This document shows positions 35,433 to 44,583 of a stretch of DNA of 64,000 nt, one piece after another. The number at the start of each line of letters is the position of its first letter. The stretch's first letter is position 1. Made by a program: the position numbers and the translations under genes. Below the pieces are notes generated by a model. The model was not told the origin of the DNA. It saw nothing but the letters and a program-made list of their open reading frames with translations, and did no database searches. Source of the stretch: Planctomycetaceae bacterium (lineage in GTDB: Bacteria > Planctomycetota > Planctomycetia > Planctomycetales > Planctomycetaceae); contig JANSXP010000001.1 of assembly GCA_024742875.1 (NCBI GenBank), forward strand, positions 124,001 to 188,000. Direction: 5' to 3'.

Positions 35433-38339
35433 CTAATCGAGCGCCCAGGCGACCATTGTTTCCGCCAGCACGCGGTCAATCAGGGTGGATTCCAGGTCGA
35501 GCCCGCCTGGCTCACCGGGTTCCGACGCCGTCGCGATTTCGCCCGCCTGGCGGTCGGGACCGGCCGAGCGGTGTGCGACACGTGCGATGGGCCACGGTTC
35601 GTGTGACACACGCGTCGCAACAGCGTGTGACACGGCATCCGGGCCCACCATGTTGTCAGGGAGTGAATTCGACAGCAGTGAGTGTGCCAGCAGAGTTTCG
35701 TGTTCGTCAGCTTCTGCCGGTTCGTTGTCCGCCACGATAATCAGCACCGAGTTGCCCCAGTTGGTTGAGTTCCAGCGGGCCGCCCAGATGCGATAGCGAC
35801 CCGGAGCCAGCGGCTCTGTGAATGTGTACGTGGACGACGAGTCTGCCGTGAAAATCTGCTCGTTGGTGCCGGCCGTCTCGTTGCGGACCCACAGGCGTGT
35901 CCGTGAGGATGCGCCGGACCATTCAATAGTGGGCGTATTGGTATTCACCGCGCCGTTGGGTGTGACGATGATCCGTGTGGACTGCGTATCGATGTCAAAG
36001 GTAAAGCTGCGACTCCAGCGGTTGCTGCCATCCGGGAAGACCGTGTTGACCCAGACAAAATAGCGATTCCCAGGCAGCGTGTCGCCGCGGAACTGCGTGT
36101 CCGTCAGACCCTGCTCGTACAGCACCTCCCGCTCGGTGAAGCTGCGAAAGTACACTTCATAGCTGCTGGCTCCCAGTACCGGTTCCCAGCGGAAGAACGG
36201 GCGAAAGCTGGAGTTGTAGGTGCCGGTGGGATGGAAGCTGAATTCTGTACTGCCGACGCGTACCCGCTGACGGTCACTCCACGGCGTGTGATTGCCTTCG
36301 TTGTCACCGCCGCGTACCCACCAGTTGAGCCAGCCGGCCTGGAAATCGTGCGTTTCGGTCCATGAGGTGCCGGTGAGATTGTCACGGCGAATGACTGTGC
36401 TGCCGTTGGAGATGTACAAATCGACGCTGTCGACCCCCGGCGGATTCTCCCAGGTAAACGTGACCTCCGCGGACGTTCCAGAGGTGGACACAGGCAGAGT
36501 GGCCACATCAAAGGTCTGCATGGCCGACCATCGCCCGTTGATTCCCGCCGCGCTTTGGGCCCGCATCCACACTCGATAGCGGCCCACTCCGGCCGGCGTC
36601 GGCAGCGTCCACTCCGTGCCCGTCAGTCCCGTGGGGTTGGCAATCACGCCGCCGCCCACGCGTGAAATATAGATTTCATAGTTGTCGGCGCCGGGAACGG
36701 CCGTCCATTGCAGCTGCGGCTGCGTGATTTGTGTCTGATCAATCGTAAAGCTGCTCACCGGGGAACGGGCGTGGTAGTGCAGCGGACGACTCCAGCCGCC
36801 AAAACTGGTGCTGGTGCGGGCTCCGCGGATCCACGCCTGTCGCCAGCCAATGGGGTGATTGTCGGGCAGTTCATAGGAGGTGCCCGTCACCTGAACGCGA
36901 TATTCGGGGGATCCCAGATACAGTTCGTAAAACGGCACCCCGGGGATGGCATCCCACGTGAACGTGCGGCCGTCAAATCCATTCAGTGTCGGGCGACGAT
37001 CCACGCCGCGGAAATACTCATCGTCGCTCCAGGAAGCTACTTCGCCGTTGACCAGGCGACCGATCCTCAATTGCTGATCGGTAATCCCCAGAATCCCCTC
37101 CAGCGAGTAGGCCAAAGTATCCGACCCCACATCGTCTGTCAGAAACACGCCGTCGCTGTGGCGAAATTCCAGCCGGTAGCCTTCGACCGGCAGCAGGTCA
37201 CCATTGGCGTCACGTTCCGGCGTCCAGGCAATCTGAAAATCGTCGGTGAAGTAAATATTGAATGAGGCGGGCGCTGAGCGAAGGAAGGTGACCGTATAGC
37301 TGGCGTTTTCCTGGGGCGAGAGCACCATGTTCGTCAGCCCCGATTGCGGTCGCACGGTGACCCAGGTGGAGCCGGAGGCATTCAGCACACGGCCGTCAAA
37401 GTTGACGATGGCCAGCGGGTCGGGAAAGTCGGACGTAAAGTCGACCACCCCGCCGCTGCCGTCTGAATCGATGCGGAACTCGTATTCCTGCGTGGGATCC
37501 AGATTCATCTTCACGAAGTCACGGTCAAAACTGTGATTCCACTGGCCCGTCCACGGGCTGGTGCGATCCCATGGCGTGGCGAAGTCATCCTGGTCGGCAA
37601 AGTCGTCACTGGATCGCATCGAGGCACTGGACTGAAAAACTTCGGCATCACCGACGCCCGCCCAGGCCCCGTCAAACTGAAACGCGCCCAGCGAAAACTC
37701 ACGCGCCCGACTGGCGTCTCCCGCTTCATTGGTACTGAACGTCCGGTTGATCAGTCGTCGCAGCTGAAAATGGTCGGAAGATTCGGGCGAGGTGGCCTGC
37801 AGGACCGTGCCCAGGCGACCGATGCCTGTGGTCACGCCCTGCGGTGTGATTTCCAGCGACAGTTCGAGGAACGAAGCGCGACCAAACAGCCGACCCTGGT
37901 AGAAAAACGAAATTTGTGCGGCGACCGGCGTGTAGTTCTGTCGCGCGGTGCCGTCCGTCAGTCCGTCATCAAATGTGGCGCGATCCAGCGTCATGACTTC
38001 CACCGGGCTGTTGACGTTCATCGATCCCACCTCAAACGTCAGATCGCCCGGAGTGGCCAGCAGTCGTTCGCTTTCAAATCCCTCCAGCCCGGTGACCACG
38101 CCACTGCCGTAACGGATCACCTCAAACGGCGCGTCGGCCGGATCTGTACTGCCAAACAGCCGCAGATCGGGAGACAGATCACTGGCAATGACGGTGAAGT
38201 CAAAATCCAGGCCGACGGTGAGCAGTTGTTTCTGCTCCAGCTGCTCCACCAGCCCGACAGACGCGGGTGCATGGTGTCGATTTCGGGAACGGCGCGTGCC
38301 GGTAAGGGCGACCAGTTGCAGCAGGCGGGACAGACTCAT
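35433..38339 (-). CDS. Large secreted LEPR-XLL-like protein with fibronectin-III-like repeats
   Basis: A 968-residue protein. The start at 38339 (MSLSRLLQLVALTG) is preferred over a longer frame from 38432. A basic stretch (TRRSRNRHHAP) is followed by VEQLEQKQLLTVG, a variant of the LEPR-XLL motif seen near the N-terminus of planctomycete extracellular proteins. The middle and end carry about five beta-sandwich units with the pattern of type III repeats, such as FTWDAIPGVPFYELYLGS, LQWTAVPGADNYEIYIS, FTWENPPGVDSVDLYISNG and FFRWEPVLGASSYEVYF. The C-terminus is Ala/Glu-rich and ends MVAWALD. Likely an adhesion or matrix protein. No catalytic motif is evident. Confidence 0.87.
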   Translation of the reverse strand: MSLSRLLQLVALTGTRRSRNRHHAPASVGLVEQLEQKQLLTVGLDFDFTVIASDLSPDLRLFGSTDPADAPFEVIRYGSGVVTGLEGFESERLLATPGDLTFEVGSMNVNSPVEVMTLDRATFDDGLTDGTARQNYTPVAAQISFFYQGRLFGRASFLELSLEITPQGVTTGIGRLGTVLQATSPESSDHFQLRRLINRTFSTNEAGDASRAREFSLGAFQFDGAWAGVGDAEVFQSSASMRSSDDFADQDDFATPWDRTSPWTGQWNHSFDRDFVKMNLDPTQEYEFRIDSDGSGGVVDFTSDFPDPLAIVNFDGRVLNASGSTWVTVRPQSGLTNMVLSPQENASYTVTFLRSAPASFNIYFTDDFQIAWTPERDANGDLLPVEGYRLEFRHSDGVFLTDDVGSDTLAYSLEGILGITDQQLRIGRLVNGEVASWSDDEYFRGVDRRPTLNGFDGRTFTWDAIPGVPFYELYLGSPEYRVQVTGTSYELPDNHPIGWRQAWIRGARTSTSFGGWSRPLHYHARSPVSSFTIDQTQITQPQLQWTAVPGADNYEIYISRVGGGVIANPTGLTGTEWTLPTPAGVGRYRVWMRAQSAAGINGRWSAMQTFDVATLPVSTSGTSAEVTFTWENPPGVDSVDLYISNGSTVIRRDNLTGTSWTETHDFQAGWLNWWVRGGDNEGNHTPWSDRQRVRVGSTEFSFHPTGTYNSSFRPFFRWEPVLGASSYEVYFRSFTEREVLYEQGLTDTQFRGDTLPGNRYFVWVNTVFPDGSNRWSRSFTFDIDTQSTRIIVTPNGAVNTNTPTIEWSGASSRTRLWVRNETAGTNEQIFTADSSSTYTFTEPLAPGRYRIWAARWNSTNWGNSVLIIVADNEPAEADEHETLLAHSLLSNSLPDNMVGPDAVSHAVATRVSHEPWPIARVAHRSAGPDRQAGEIATASEPGEPGGLDLESTLIDRVLAETMVAWALD

Positions 38340-38560
38340 GGGATGACTTTGAAATTCAGTGCGGCGGAAAGGCGGGAAAAAACAGGGCGATGCGCGGCAT
38401 GGGTGGTCCAAAGTGTCACCCACAAGGTGCATAGCCGCAACCTTTCTTTCCGGGATTGCTCCGCGACTGTCCGCTCGCTGGACGGTAACGCCCTATATTC
38501 GGGCCGTCATTTGTTCGGCCGTGTGACGCACATTCGTTCCGCCCACAGTCCGCGTGGCGC

Positions 38561-38603
38561 AAAAAGAAACGGGGAACCCACCAGTGGCCTGCGGTTCCCC
38601 GTT
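38561..38603 (-). terminator. Rho-independent terminator of the blaI-blaR operon
   Basis: Arms AACGGGGAACC (38568-38578) and GGTTCCCCGTT (38593-38603) are perfect over 11 bp. On the minus strand the stem is followed by TTTCTTTTT (38569-38561). It stands just downstream of the M56-secretin gene. Confidence 0.88.
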
Positions 38604-38621
38604 CATCGACTTTGCTGGTCG

Positions 38622-41600
38622 TTAAGGCTGCACGGGCAGTTCACTGCGGCGAATGATGCGCGGAGTAATGGCGATGATGTGACCGTGTGGTGATCCGGAA
38701 GGCTGCGACGCCTGCGTTGTGATCTGCAGCATGTTGTCCCCGAGTTTCCAGGTCAGACCGCCGCTCTGCGCCAGCACCTGCTTCAAAGCTGTTTTGAGGG
38801 GCACGTTCTGCAGGTTGATGCTGACTTTGGGGTCCGGTTCCAAACCCGCCCGTGACAGGGCTGGCGCGTCCAGTATCGTATTGATCTGGGCGATGCCGCT
38901 GATGTCCCTGAGAACCTCGGTCAGAGGAACATTGCGAAAGTGAATGGACACTTTTCGGTTTAACGCGTCCCGCAGCACCTGGTTCTGCTCACCGGTGTCG
39001 GCTTCGTCCGCCAAAGGGGTGCACCGCAGCAGCAACGTCTGTCGCGATTTCAGAGTGGTTGTGAGGTTGACTGGCGTCAAATTGCCCAATGCGGCTTCGA
39101 ACTGCAGTCGCATCAACTGCGTGTCTTCGATGGGGCGTGCGGTGGCGGCCAGCCGAATCGAGGGGGCAACGTCACTTTTTGAAATCTCCACGCTGGCACG
39201 GACATTTGGCAGGGCGGCTATGCTGGGCGAACTCAGGACTTGGGCTCCCCCGTTCTGCAGCGTTTTGACGATGGAACCCACTTTCGATTCGCCCAGCAGC
39301 GCCCACTCATATTTCCCGCCCGTTTGCTGCAGGTCTACTCCCTCCAGCCGATCGCGCGTTTCTTTGGACAGCTGCAGCACCTGAGCCTGGATGACAATCA
39401 TCACATCCTGCTCCCGTCGCAGGTCCGACAGCAGATCCGTGATCTGATCATGCCCCACACGGGTTTGTCGAATGAGCAGTGACAGCGAATCCCGCTGCAC
39501 GTCAATTTTTGCCTCATCGTCCCAGGAGTCTGGTCGCACGGACGCTTTGATCAGAGCCGTCAGTGCGACCGTGGAACGCGTCATGGCGCGCTGGGTTTCG
39601 TCGGGTGGCAGATCGCCGGTCGCCTGGTGGGAGGATGGGGCGATCGGCAAGTCGTAAGACAGCACGGGCACAGAGCGCAGTGTGGGGGGCGCAGTTCGCA
39701 GGGTGTACCGCCGCGGTGGCGCCGGTGTTGCCTGCGTGGCCGCCTTCCTCTGTTCGATGGGAACGTGGCTAAGCGGCACGGCCGTGCCGGATTCGGCCAC
39801 AATCAGATCTGCCACCGGATAAACGCGTGTCGAGAGCTGATCCTGCTCAGCCATGGTTCCTGCCCCGTTTTCCTTCGCGTCGCTCTCCGTCTGAGGTTTT
39901 GTCGTTCCCTCAGGGACCACTGGCAAAATAAACAGCTCTTCCTCTTCTTCCTGAATGATGATGCGGGGCGTGACCGTGATTTGCACAGTGCCCGTTTGCC
40001 CCTGATCGGAAGTGATGGCGGCCGAAATCTGCTGGGTCACACTTTCGTCTGTGCTGTTTTCCCCGGCCTTTGCCGCAGCGGATGTGGCGGCCTGCGAATT
40101 CACAGCGCCGATTTGCTGTAAGACGTTTGACTGGTCTGAAGTCAGGGAGATGGTGCCGATGGTTGCGACGGCTGTGTCTTCGTTCGCCGGTGGAGAATCG
40201 GTCGCTGCGTGCAGAACTTCAATTGTCAGGTCGACCTGATCGGACTGACGGTTGAAGACCGGCGTGATCCGGATATTCGGCGGCGGCAGTTCGCGAATGT
40301 GAAAGTCGCGGGCCACCGACTTTCTGACCTGCTTCAGAGAATCGGCTGTCGAGTACCGAGAGGCGAACAGCCGGCTGAGTCGCGGCAAATCGATCGGTGC
40401 CACTTGCAGGGGTGTTGACCCCTGAATGCGGCGAATTCGATAGCGTGCTCCACTGTCAACGGTGTACCTGACGCCCACAGGACCATCCTGCATCTTCGCA
40501 TCCACGGACGCGTCGAGAAATCCTGCCTTGCGGAGCAGCGTCTGCAGCTCGCTCATCTCGTGTTGTATGGCCTGCACGGTCAGCCGCATTTTTCGGAACT
40601 CGCCCAGTGTCTGATGCAGAGCGGCCAGCTGTTGCGGGTGCTCCCTGAGCGCCGATTCGGAAGTCAGGACCACGAGTCGCCCACCGTGATCGGCTGATGC
40701 CGCCGCGGCTGTCGTATCAGTCTTCAGCTCACGCGCGCTGTTTTCGTCGGTGGACAGTCGCGACGCGGCGGCTCCTGGCAGCAGTAAAACGGCGGCCAAG
40801 GTGATGACGACTCTGTTTTGCCAGGGGCGACGGCGTGTCTCGGTGGATTGTGACATGATTCTCTCCATGCGTTGGGATGTAATTTCCACAGGCTTCATGC
40901 CGGGGAAGACGGGCACCGCTTTGAGCGGCTGTTTCATTTCAATCACGGACAGCAGACATCGCGCGTAGGCCGACGGTCGGCAGCCCAGCTCTTTGATGAC
41001 GTCTGCGTCGCAGCAGCGTTCGGTTTCGCGGGACAGCATACGACTGGCAAACCACACGCCGGGATGAAACCACCACAGACACCGCGCCACGGACTGCAGC
41101 ACGCCGGCAAACAGATCGCCACGACGGATGTGCAATAACTCGTGCGCGATGATCGGTTCCAGCCACTGGACGGGGCGCTGGTCGGTGTCGGCTGTGGTGT
41201 CCAGAAGACAGCGGGGAAGCACAATCACCCGACGGAAGAACCCCATGACCGCGGGCCCCCAGCGCACATCGGAAACGATGATGTCCGGAGCGCGGCGAAT
41301 CTGCAGTTTGTCACACAGCTGTTCCAGCAGTGGTTGAGTGAGAGTGTCAAAGTCACTGACTCGCCGCGCCCGAATGTTCCGCACGCATCGAAGGTATCGT
41401 GTGATGAGCACCAGTGAGTGGAGCAGGGCACCGCCCGCCAGAAGCGTCAGCCAGGGCGACAGGGCTGTGCCGCCTGCTGTTGTCACTTCGGGGCTCAGTT
41501 TGGCGGCTGTCTGCGGATATTGCCCGGGCGTGGCGCGATTGTCGTTCTCTGCTGGCTGTCCCAAAGACAGCCGTGTGATGCGATCATCGAAGCCTGCCGC

Positions 41601-41882
41601 CGACATTTCAGGATCTGCTGCGATGATCGGCGAAGTGGTGACCGCCGCCGCAGAGCGGGCAGGTTCTGTGTCTGGAAATAACGCCTGGGCGCTGCTGAAG
41701 ACTCCCAGCGAGTGCCCCCAAAGCGGAGGCGTCAGGCATTTGACGATCACCAGCAGCCAGAGAGCGTGAACGAGTCTCGGCCTGCTGTCGCCGAGCAGTT
41801 TTGCCACGATCAGCACGAGCAGTGTCATGGCGGCAATTTGCCATGCGTGAGTCAGCAGCAGTTGTGGGAGAGAGTCACTCAT
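38622..41882 (-). CDS. BlaR1-like M56 metallopeptidase fused to POTRA-like and secretin-like segments
   Basis: A 1086-residue protein with an unusual order of parts. Residues about 1-50 hold two hydrophobic helices, and a further one lies near 143-161. The cytoplasmic M56 protease domain has HELLH at 247-251 and ETERCCDADV at 286-295, both typical of BlaR1/MecR1. A fourth helix (VVITLAAVLLLPG) is near 358-370. After this, where BlaR1 has a beta-lactam sensor, there is a Leu-rich helix and a POTRA-like segment (GVRYTVDSGARYRIRRIQG). Further on come secretin-like stretches DVMIVIQAQVLQLS and AQVLSSPSIAALPNVRASVE, and two STN-like units near the end (VSIHFRNVPLTEVLRDI, VSINLQNVPLKTALKQVLAQ). The ATG overlaps the blaI stop by 8 bases. 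No penicillin-binding domain is present, so the signal is unlikely to be a beta-lactam. Confidence 0.88.
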   Translation of the reverse strand: MSDSLPQLLLTHAWQIAAMTLLVLIVAKLLGDSRPRLVHALWLLVIVKCLTPPLWGHSLGVFSSAQALFPDTEPARSAAAVTTSPIIAADPEMSAAGFDDRITRLSLGQPAENDNRATPGQYPQTAAKLSPEVTTAGGTALSPWLTLLAGGALLHSLVLITRYLRCVRNIRARRVSDFDTLTQPLLEQLCDKLQIRRAPDIIVSDVRWGPAVMGFFRRVIVLPRCLLDTTADTDQRPVQWLEPIIAHELLHIRRGDLFAGVLQSVARCLWWFHPGVWFASRMLSRETERCCDADVIKELGCRPSAYARCLLSVIEMKQPLKAVPVFPGMKPVEITSQRMERIMSQSTETRRRPWQNRVVITLAAVLLLPGAAASRLSTDENSARELKTDTTAAAASADHGGRLVVLTSESALREHPQQLAALHQTLGEFRKMRLTVQAIQHEMSELQTLLRKAGFLDASVDAKMQDGPVGVRYTVDSGARYRIRRIQGSTPLQVAPIDLPRLSRLFASRYSTADSLKQVRKSVARDFHIRELPPPNIRITPVFNRQSDQVDLTIEVLHAATDSPPANEDTAVATIGTISLTSDQSNVLQQIGAVNSQAATSAAAKAGENSTDESVTQQISAAITSDQGQTGTVQITVTPRIIIQEEEEELFILPVVPEGTTKPQTESDAKENGAGTMAEQDQLSTRVYPVADLIVAESGTAVPLSHVPIEQRKAATQATPAPPRRYTLRTAPPTLRSVPVLSYDLPIAPSSHQATGDLPPDETQRAMTRSTVALTALIKASVRPDSWDDEAKIDVQRDSLSLLIRQTRVGHDQITDLLSDLRREQDVMIVIQAQVLQLSKETRDRLEGVDLQQTGGKYEWALLGESKVGSIVKTLQNGGAQVLSSPSIAALPNVRASVEISKSDVAPSIRLAATARPIEDTQLMRLQFEAALGNLTPVNLTTTLKSRQTLLLRCTPLADEADTGEQNQVLRDALNRKVSIHFRNVPLTEVLRDISGIAQINTILDAPALSRAGLEPDPKVSINLQNVPLKTALKQVLAQSGGLTWKLGDNMLQITTQASQPSGSPHGHIIAITPRIIRRSELPVQP

Positions 41883-42261
41883 CGCTGTCTCCCTCCAGCC
41901 GATCAATCAGCTGTCGCAACTGCTCAATTTCTCCCTCGGTGAATCGGCTGTCTTCAACGAGGTGCCGCACCAGTGGCATGGAATCGCCGGCAAACAGGCG
42001 GTCCACGAGATCACTGACGGTTTCACGAATAACGGTCCGCGGCCGCACTTTGGGCGAGTAAGAGCGGACCCGTCCCTCCATCCGTACATTCAGATAGCCT
42101 TTTTCCTCCAGCCGCCGCAGATAGGTCTGCACGGTGGTGAAGTCGATGTCCCGCACATCCGCCAGCGCGTTGTACACGGCCCTGACGGTCGCCTGTTTCA
42201 GCTCCCAAACGACTCTGGCGATTTCCAGCTCGCCTTTGGACAGCCCCGGTCTTGGCGGCAT
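41875..42261 (-). CDS. blaI: BlaI/MecI-family transcriptional repressor
   Basis: A 128-residue repressor. The winged-helix half includes LSKGELEIARVVWELKQATV and DFTTVQTYLRRLEEKGYLNV; the C-terminal half is a helical dimerisation region ending QLIDRLEGDSDE. In BlaR/BlaI systems the activated protease causes cleavage of the repressor near its middle. The ATG at 42261 is preceded by AAGGGAG. Its stop overlaps the start of the M56 gene. Two dyads of the type AAGTACNNNNGTACTT lie in its own promoter, so it is predicted to be autoregulated. Confidence 0.93.
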   Translation of the reverse strand: MPPRPGLSKGELEIARVVWELKQATVRAVYNALADVRDIDFTTVQTYLRRLEEKGYLNVRMEGRVRSYSPKVRPRTVIRETVSDLVDRLFAGDSMPLVRHLVEDSRFTEGEIEQLRQLIDRLEGDSDE

Positions 42262-42276
42262 GCTCGGCTCCCTTCC

Positions 42277-42292
42277 AATTACAAGCGTACTT
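42277..42292 (-). promoter_or_regulatory. Downstream BlaI-type operator dyad
   Basis: Read on the minus strand the site is AAGTACGCTTGTAATT: arms of the same spacing as the upstream operator with one mismatch in the right arm. It lies between the predicted transcription start and the Shine-Dalgarno of blaI, with its centre 32 bp (about three helical turns) from the other dyad. Confidence 0.65.
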
Positions 42293-42303
42293 GAACGGCG
42301 GGA

Positions 42304-42331
42304 ATCATAAGTACATCTGTACTTGAGTCAA
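42304..42331 (-). promoter_or_regulatory. blaI promoter with embedded operator
   Basis: TTGACT (42331-42326) and TATGAT (42309-42304) are separated by 16 nt, a good sigma-70-type promoter. The spacer is occupied by AAGTACATCTGTACTT (42309-42324), arms AAGTACA and TGTACTT perfect over 7 bp. A repressor bound there would block polymerase. The predicted start of transcription is near 42297. Confidence 0.75.
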
Positions 42332-42534
42332 GGGCGGAACGTCAACCAGGTGTGTGCCGCAGCGCGGCAGCCCGGGATACGCTTGACGATTTTCGTCGCC
42401 CCGCCGGGTGGGTATGATGGTTCAGCTTTCCAGGTCATCCTTCGATTTGCTATCGGTTCTCTACTCACACTGTGCATTGGCTGCTGATCAATCACCCGTG
42501 CAGCCGCAGCACCGTCCGGCAGGAAACTTACCGA

Positions 42535-44046
42535 ATGTCCCAGTCCACACGACACGTTCTCTGCACCACGCTGTGGACCTGCGCGATCTTCTGCAGTTTG
42601 GCGGGAGAGCGGCAGGCCCACGCCTCGTCGCTGTCCGGATCAGAAGACCCTGCGGCAAACCGCCGTCCTGCGACATCGGACCACGTGGCCAAAGGGCCAA
42701 ACATCGTGCTCGTGTTTATTGACGATATGGGGTGGGGCGACTTTTCCTGTTTCGGAAATACGGATGCGCAGACTCCCAATATCGATCGCATGGCGGCCGC
42801 AGGTGTGCGGTTTGAACAGTTCTACGTCAATTCGCCCATCTGCTCGCCTTCGCGAACGGCCATCTCCACTGGTCAGTATCCGCAGCGGTGGAAGATCACT
42901 TCGTTTCTGAATAATCGCAAAGAGAACAATGCTCGCGGGATGGCCCAGTGGCTGGATCCGGCTGCGCCGATGCTGGCGCGGTCGCTGCAGCAGGCCGGAT
43001 ATGCCACGGGGCATTTTGGGAAATGGCACATGGGCGGACAGCGGGATGTCGACGACGCGCCGCCGATCACCGCGTACGGCTTCGACCAGTCACTGACCAA
43101 CTTTGAAGGCATGGGCCCCAAGCTGCTGCCACTGACACTCAAGCCGGGTGACAAACAGCCGGGACGAATCTGGGGAGACGCGGAACGTCTGGGGGATGGC
43201 TACCGCTGGATGCTGCGATCGGAAATCACCAGCGGCTTTGTGGATGCCGCCATTCCGTTTATGGAGTCGGCCATGAAACAGGGCAAACCGTTCTACGTCA
43301 ATCTGTGGCCGGATGACGTCCACGGGCCTTTCTGGCCACCGGTGGACAAATGGGCGGATGGCAAACGGGGGCTGTATCTGTCTGTCCTCCAGGAAATGGA
43401 CCGTCAGCTTGGTCGTCTGTTTGATTTTGTGAAAACCAACGAAGCCGTTCGCAACAACACGCTTGTGCTGATCTGCTCGGACAATGGTCCCGAGCAGGGC
43501 GCCGGTCAGGCGGGCCCGTTTCGGGGTTTCAAGACGCAGCTCTATGAGGGGGGCGTGCGCTCATCCCTGATTGCGTGGGGGCCCGGGCTCAAGGTGGCGT
43601 CCGGAAAGGTTGATCGGGACTCCGTGTTTTCGGCCATTGATCTGGTGCCATCATTGCTGGAAATCTGCGGTGTGCCGCAGCCGGAGAATGTGGCGTTCGA
43701 CGGCGAGTCACTTCCTGAAACGCTGCTGGGCCGTGGCGGATCTCGCCAGTCGCCGATCATGTTTCGACGCCCCCCGGATCGCAATGCCTTCTATGGCGAT
43801 AACGATCTTCCCGACCTGGCTGTGCGCAAGGGGCAGTGGAAGCTGCTGTGCGAATACGACGGGTCGCAGGCGGAGCTCTACGATCTGTCGGCCGACCGTG
43901 GCGAAACGCAGAACGTCGCCGCCGATCACCCCGAGACGGTTGCTGCGATCACCGCCGAACTCCTGCGGTGGCACCGCACCATGCCGCCTGACAATGGGGA
44001 AACGTATCGTCGCCCCCAGCGGCGTCGGGCTCCCGCAAAAAGATAG
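42535..44046 (+). CDS. Secreted sulfatase
   Basis: A 503-residue sulfatase with canonical C103-S-P-S-R107 followed by TAISTG; C103 should be converted to formylglycine. The first metal ligands are in IVLVFIDDMGWGD (57-69). Later motifs: FGKWHMGGQ and CSDNGPEQGAG. A signal peptide (TLWTCAIFCSLAGERQAHAS) precedes the enzyme domain. The start at 42535 (MSQSTRHVLC) follows AGGAA. It is divergent from the blaI operon and begins about 200 nt from the operator dyads; shared control is possible. A Pro/Arg-rich tail closes the protein. Confidence 0.93.
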   Translation: MSQSTRHVLCTTLWTCAIFCSLAGERQAHASSLSGSEDPAANRRPATSDHVAKGPNIVLVFIDDMGWGDFSCFGNTDAQTPNIDRMAAAGVRFEQFYVNSPICSPSRTAISTGQYPQRWKITSFLNNRKENNARGMAQWLDPAAPMLARSLQQAGYATGHFGKWHMGGQRDVDDAPPITAYGFDQSLTNFEGMGPKLLPLTLKPGDKQPGRIWGDAERLGDGYRWMLRSEITSGFVDAAIPFMESAMKQGKPFYVNLWPDDVHGPFWPPVDKWADGKRGLYLSVLQEMDRQLGRLFDFVKTNEAVRNNTLVLICSDNGPEQGAGQAGPFRGFKTQLYEGGVRSSLIAWGPGLKVASGKVDRDSVFSAIDLVPSLLEICGVPQPENVAFDGESLPETLLGRGGSRQSPIMFRRPPDRNAFYGDNDLPDLAVRKGQWKLLCEYDGSQAELYDLSADRGETQNVAADHPETVAAITAELLRWHRTMPPDNGETYRRPQRRRAPAKR

Positions 44047-44583
44047 CAAACACCTGCCCCCGCAAGGCAAATGCTTTGCGCTTACCACGGTCCGGTCGCA
44101 CGTTCGTCTCCTTTTGACGCCATGCACAGGCGGCCCGCGGGCCCGCGGGCGAACGAGGCGCTCGAACGGCAGTTTGCTTCGCATTGATTTGCTACAGGGT
44201 GATGCAAATTGCAGGTCGCGAACCTCGGTGATCTGCGGAGTCACGGTCGCAGGTTTCGGTGTCAAACGGTGGCTGATCGTTCCTGCTAATCTTAGTGGCC
44301 GCGATAGGCACTACTAAGTAGGTGGTTCTGGGAACTTCTGATGGTCTGATCGCCAAAATTGACAATGTGCCCGCTTTTCGGCGTTCCTGTTGTGTTGCGT
44401 CCTGCTACGTTCGACGCGGGATTGTTATCAGCGTCGCTGAGACAGGTCGTCCCCAATACAGGCGACAGCAGTCGTCGTTCATGAAGGAGGTGTTGTTCCC
44501 GAAAACAACTGGCAGTGACGTGATGAGATCGGCAGCCATCGTGGGCTGTCGTCCGCTCGAACAAAGCAACGTGAGGTACATCG
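44047..44583. other. Intergenic region upstream of the subtilase
   Basis: About 540 bases without a supported gene. A GC-rich short repeat (GGCCCGCGGGCCCGCGGGC near 44131) and a small dyad around CTACTAAGTAG at 44307-44317 are present. AAGGAGG at 44484-44490 looks like a Shine-Dalgarno but no good start codon follows. Probably leader and promoter sequence of the subtilase. Confidence 0.4.

Noticed and set aside
37533-38693. 386-codon plus-strand frame opposite the LEPR-XLL-like gene
   Set aside because: Shadow frame without start signals; the opposite strand has repeated beta-sandwich units.
44482-44530. AAGGAGG as the Shine-Dalgarno of a small gene upstream of the subtilase
   Set aside because: The next ATG is about 30 nt away and the resulting frame runs into the subtilase gene without recognisable motifs.
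44047-44583. tRNA or riboswitch in the longest gap
   Set aside because: No cloverleaf or conserved aptamer pattern could be drawn; only short GC-rich repeats are visible.
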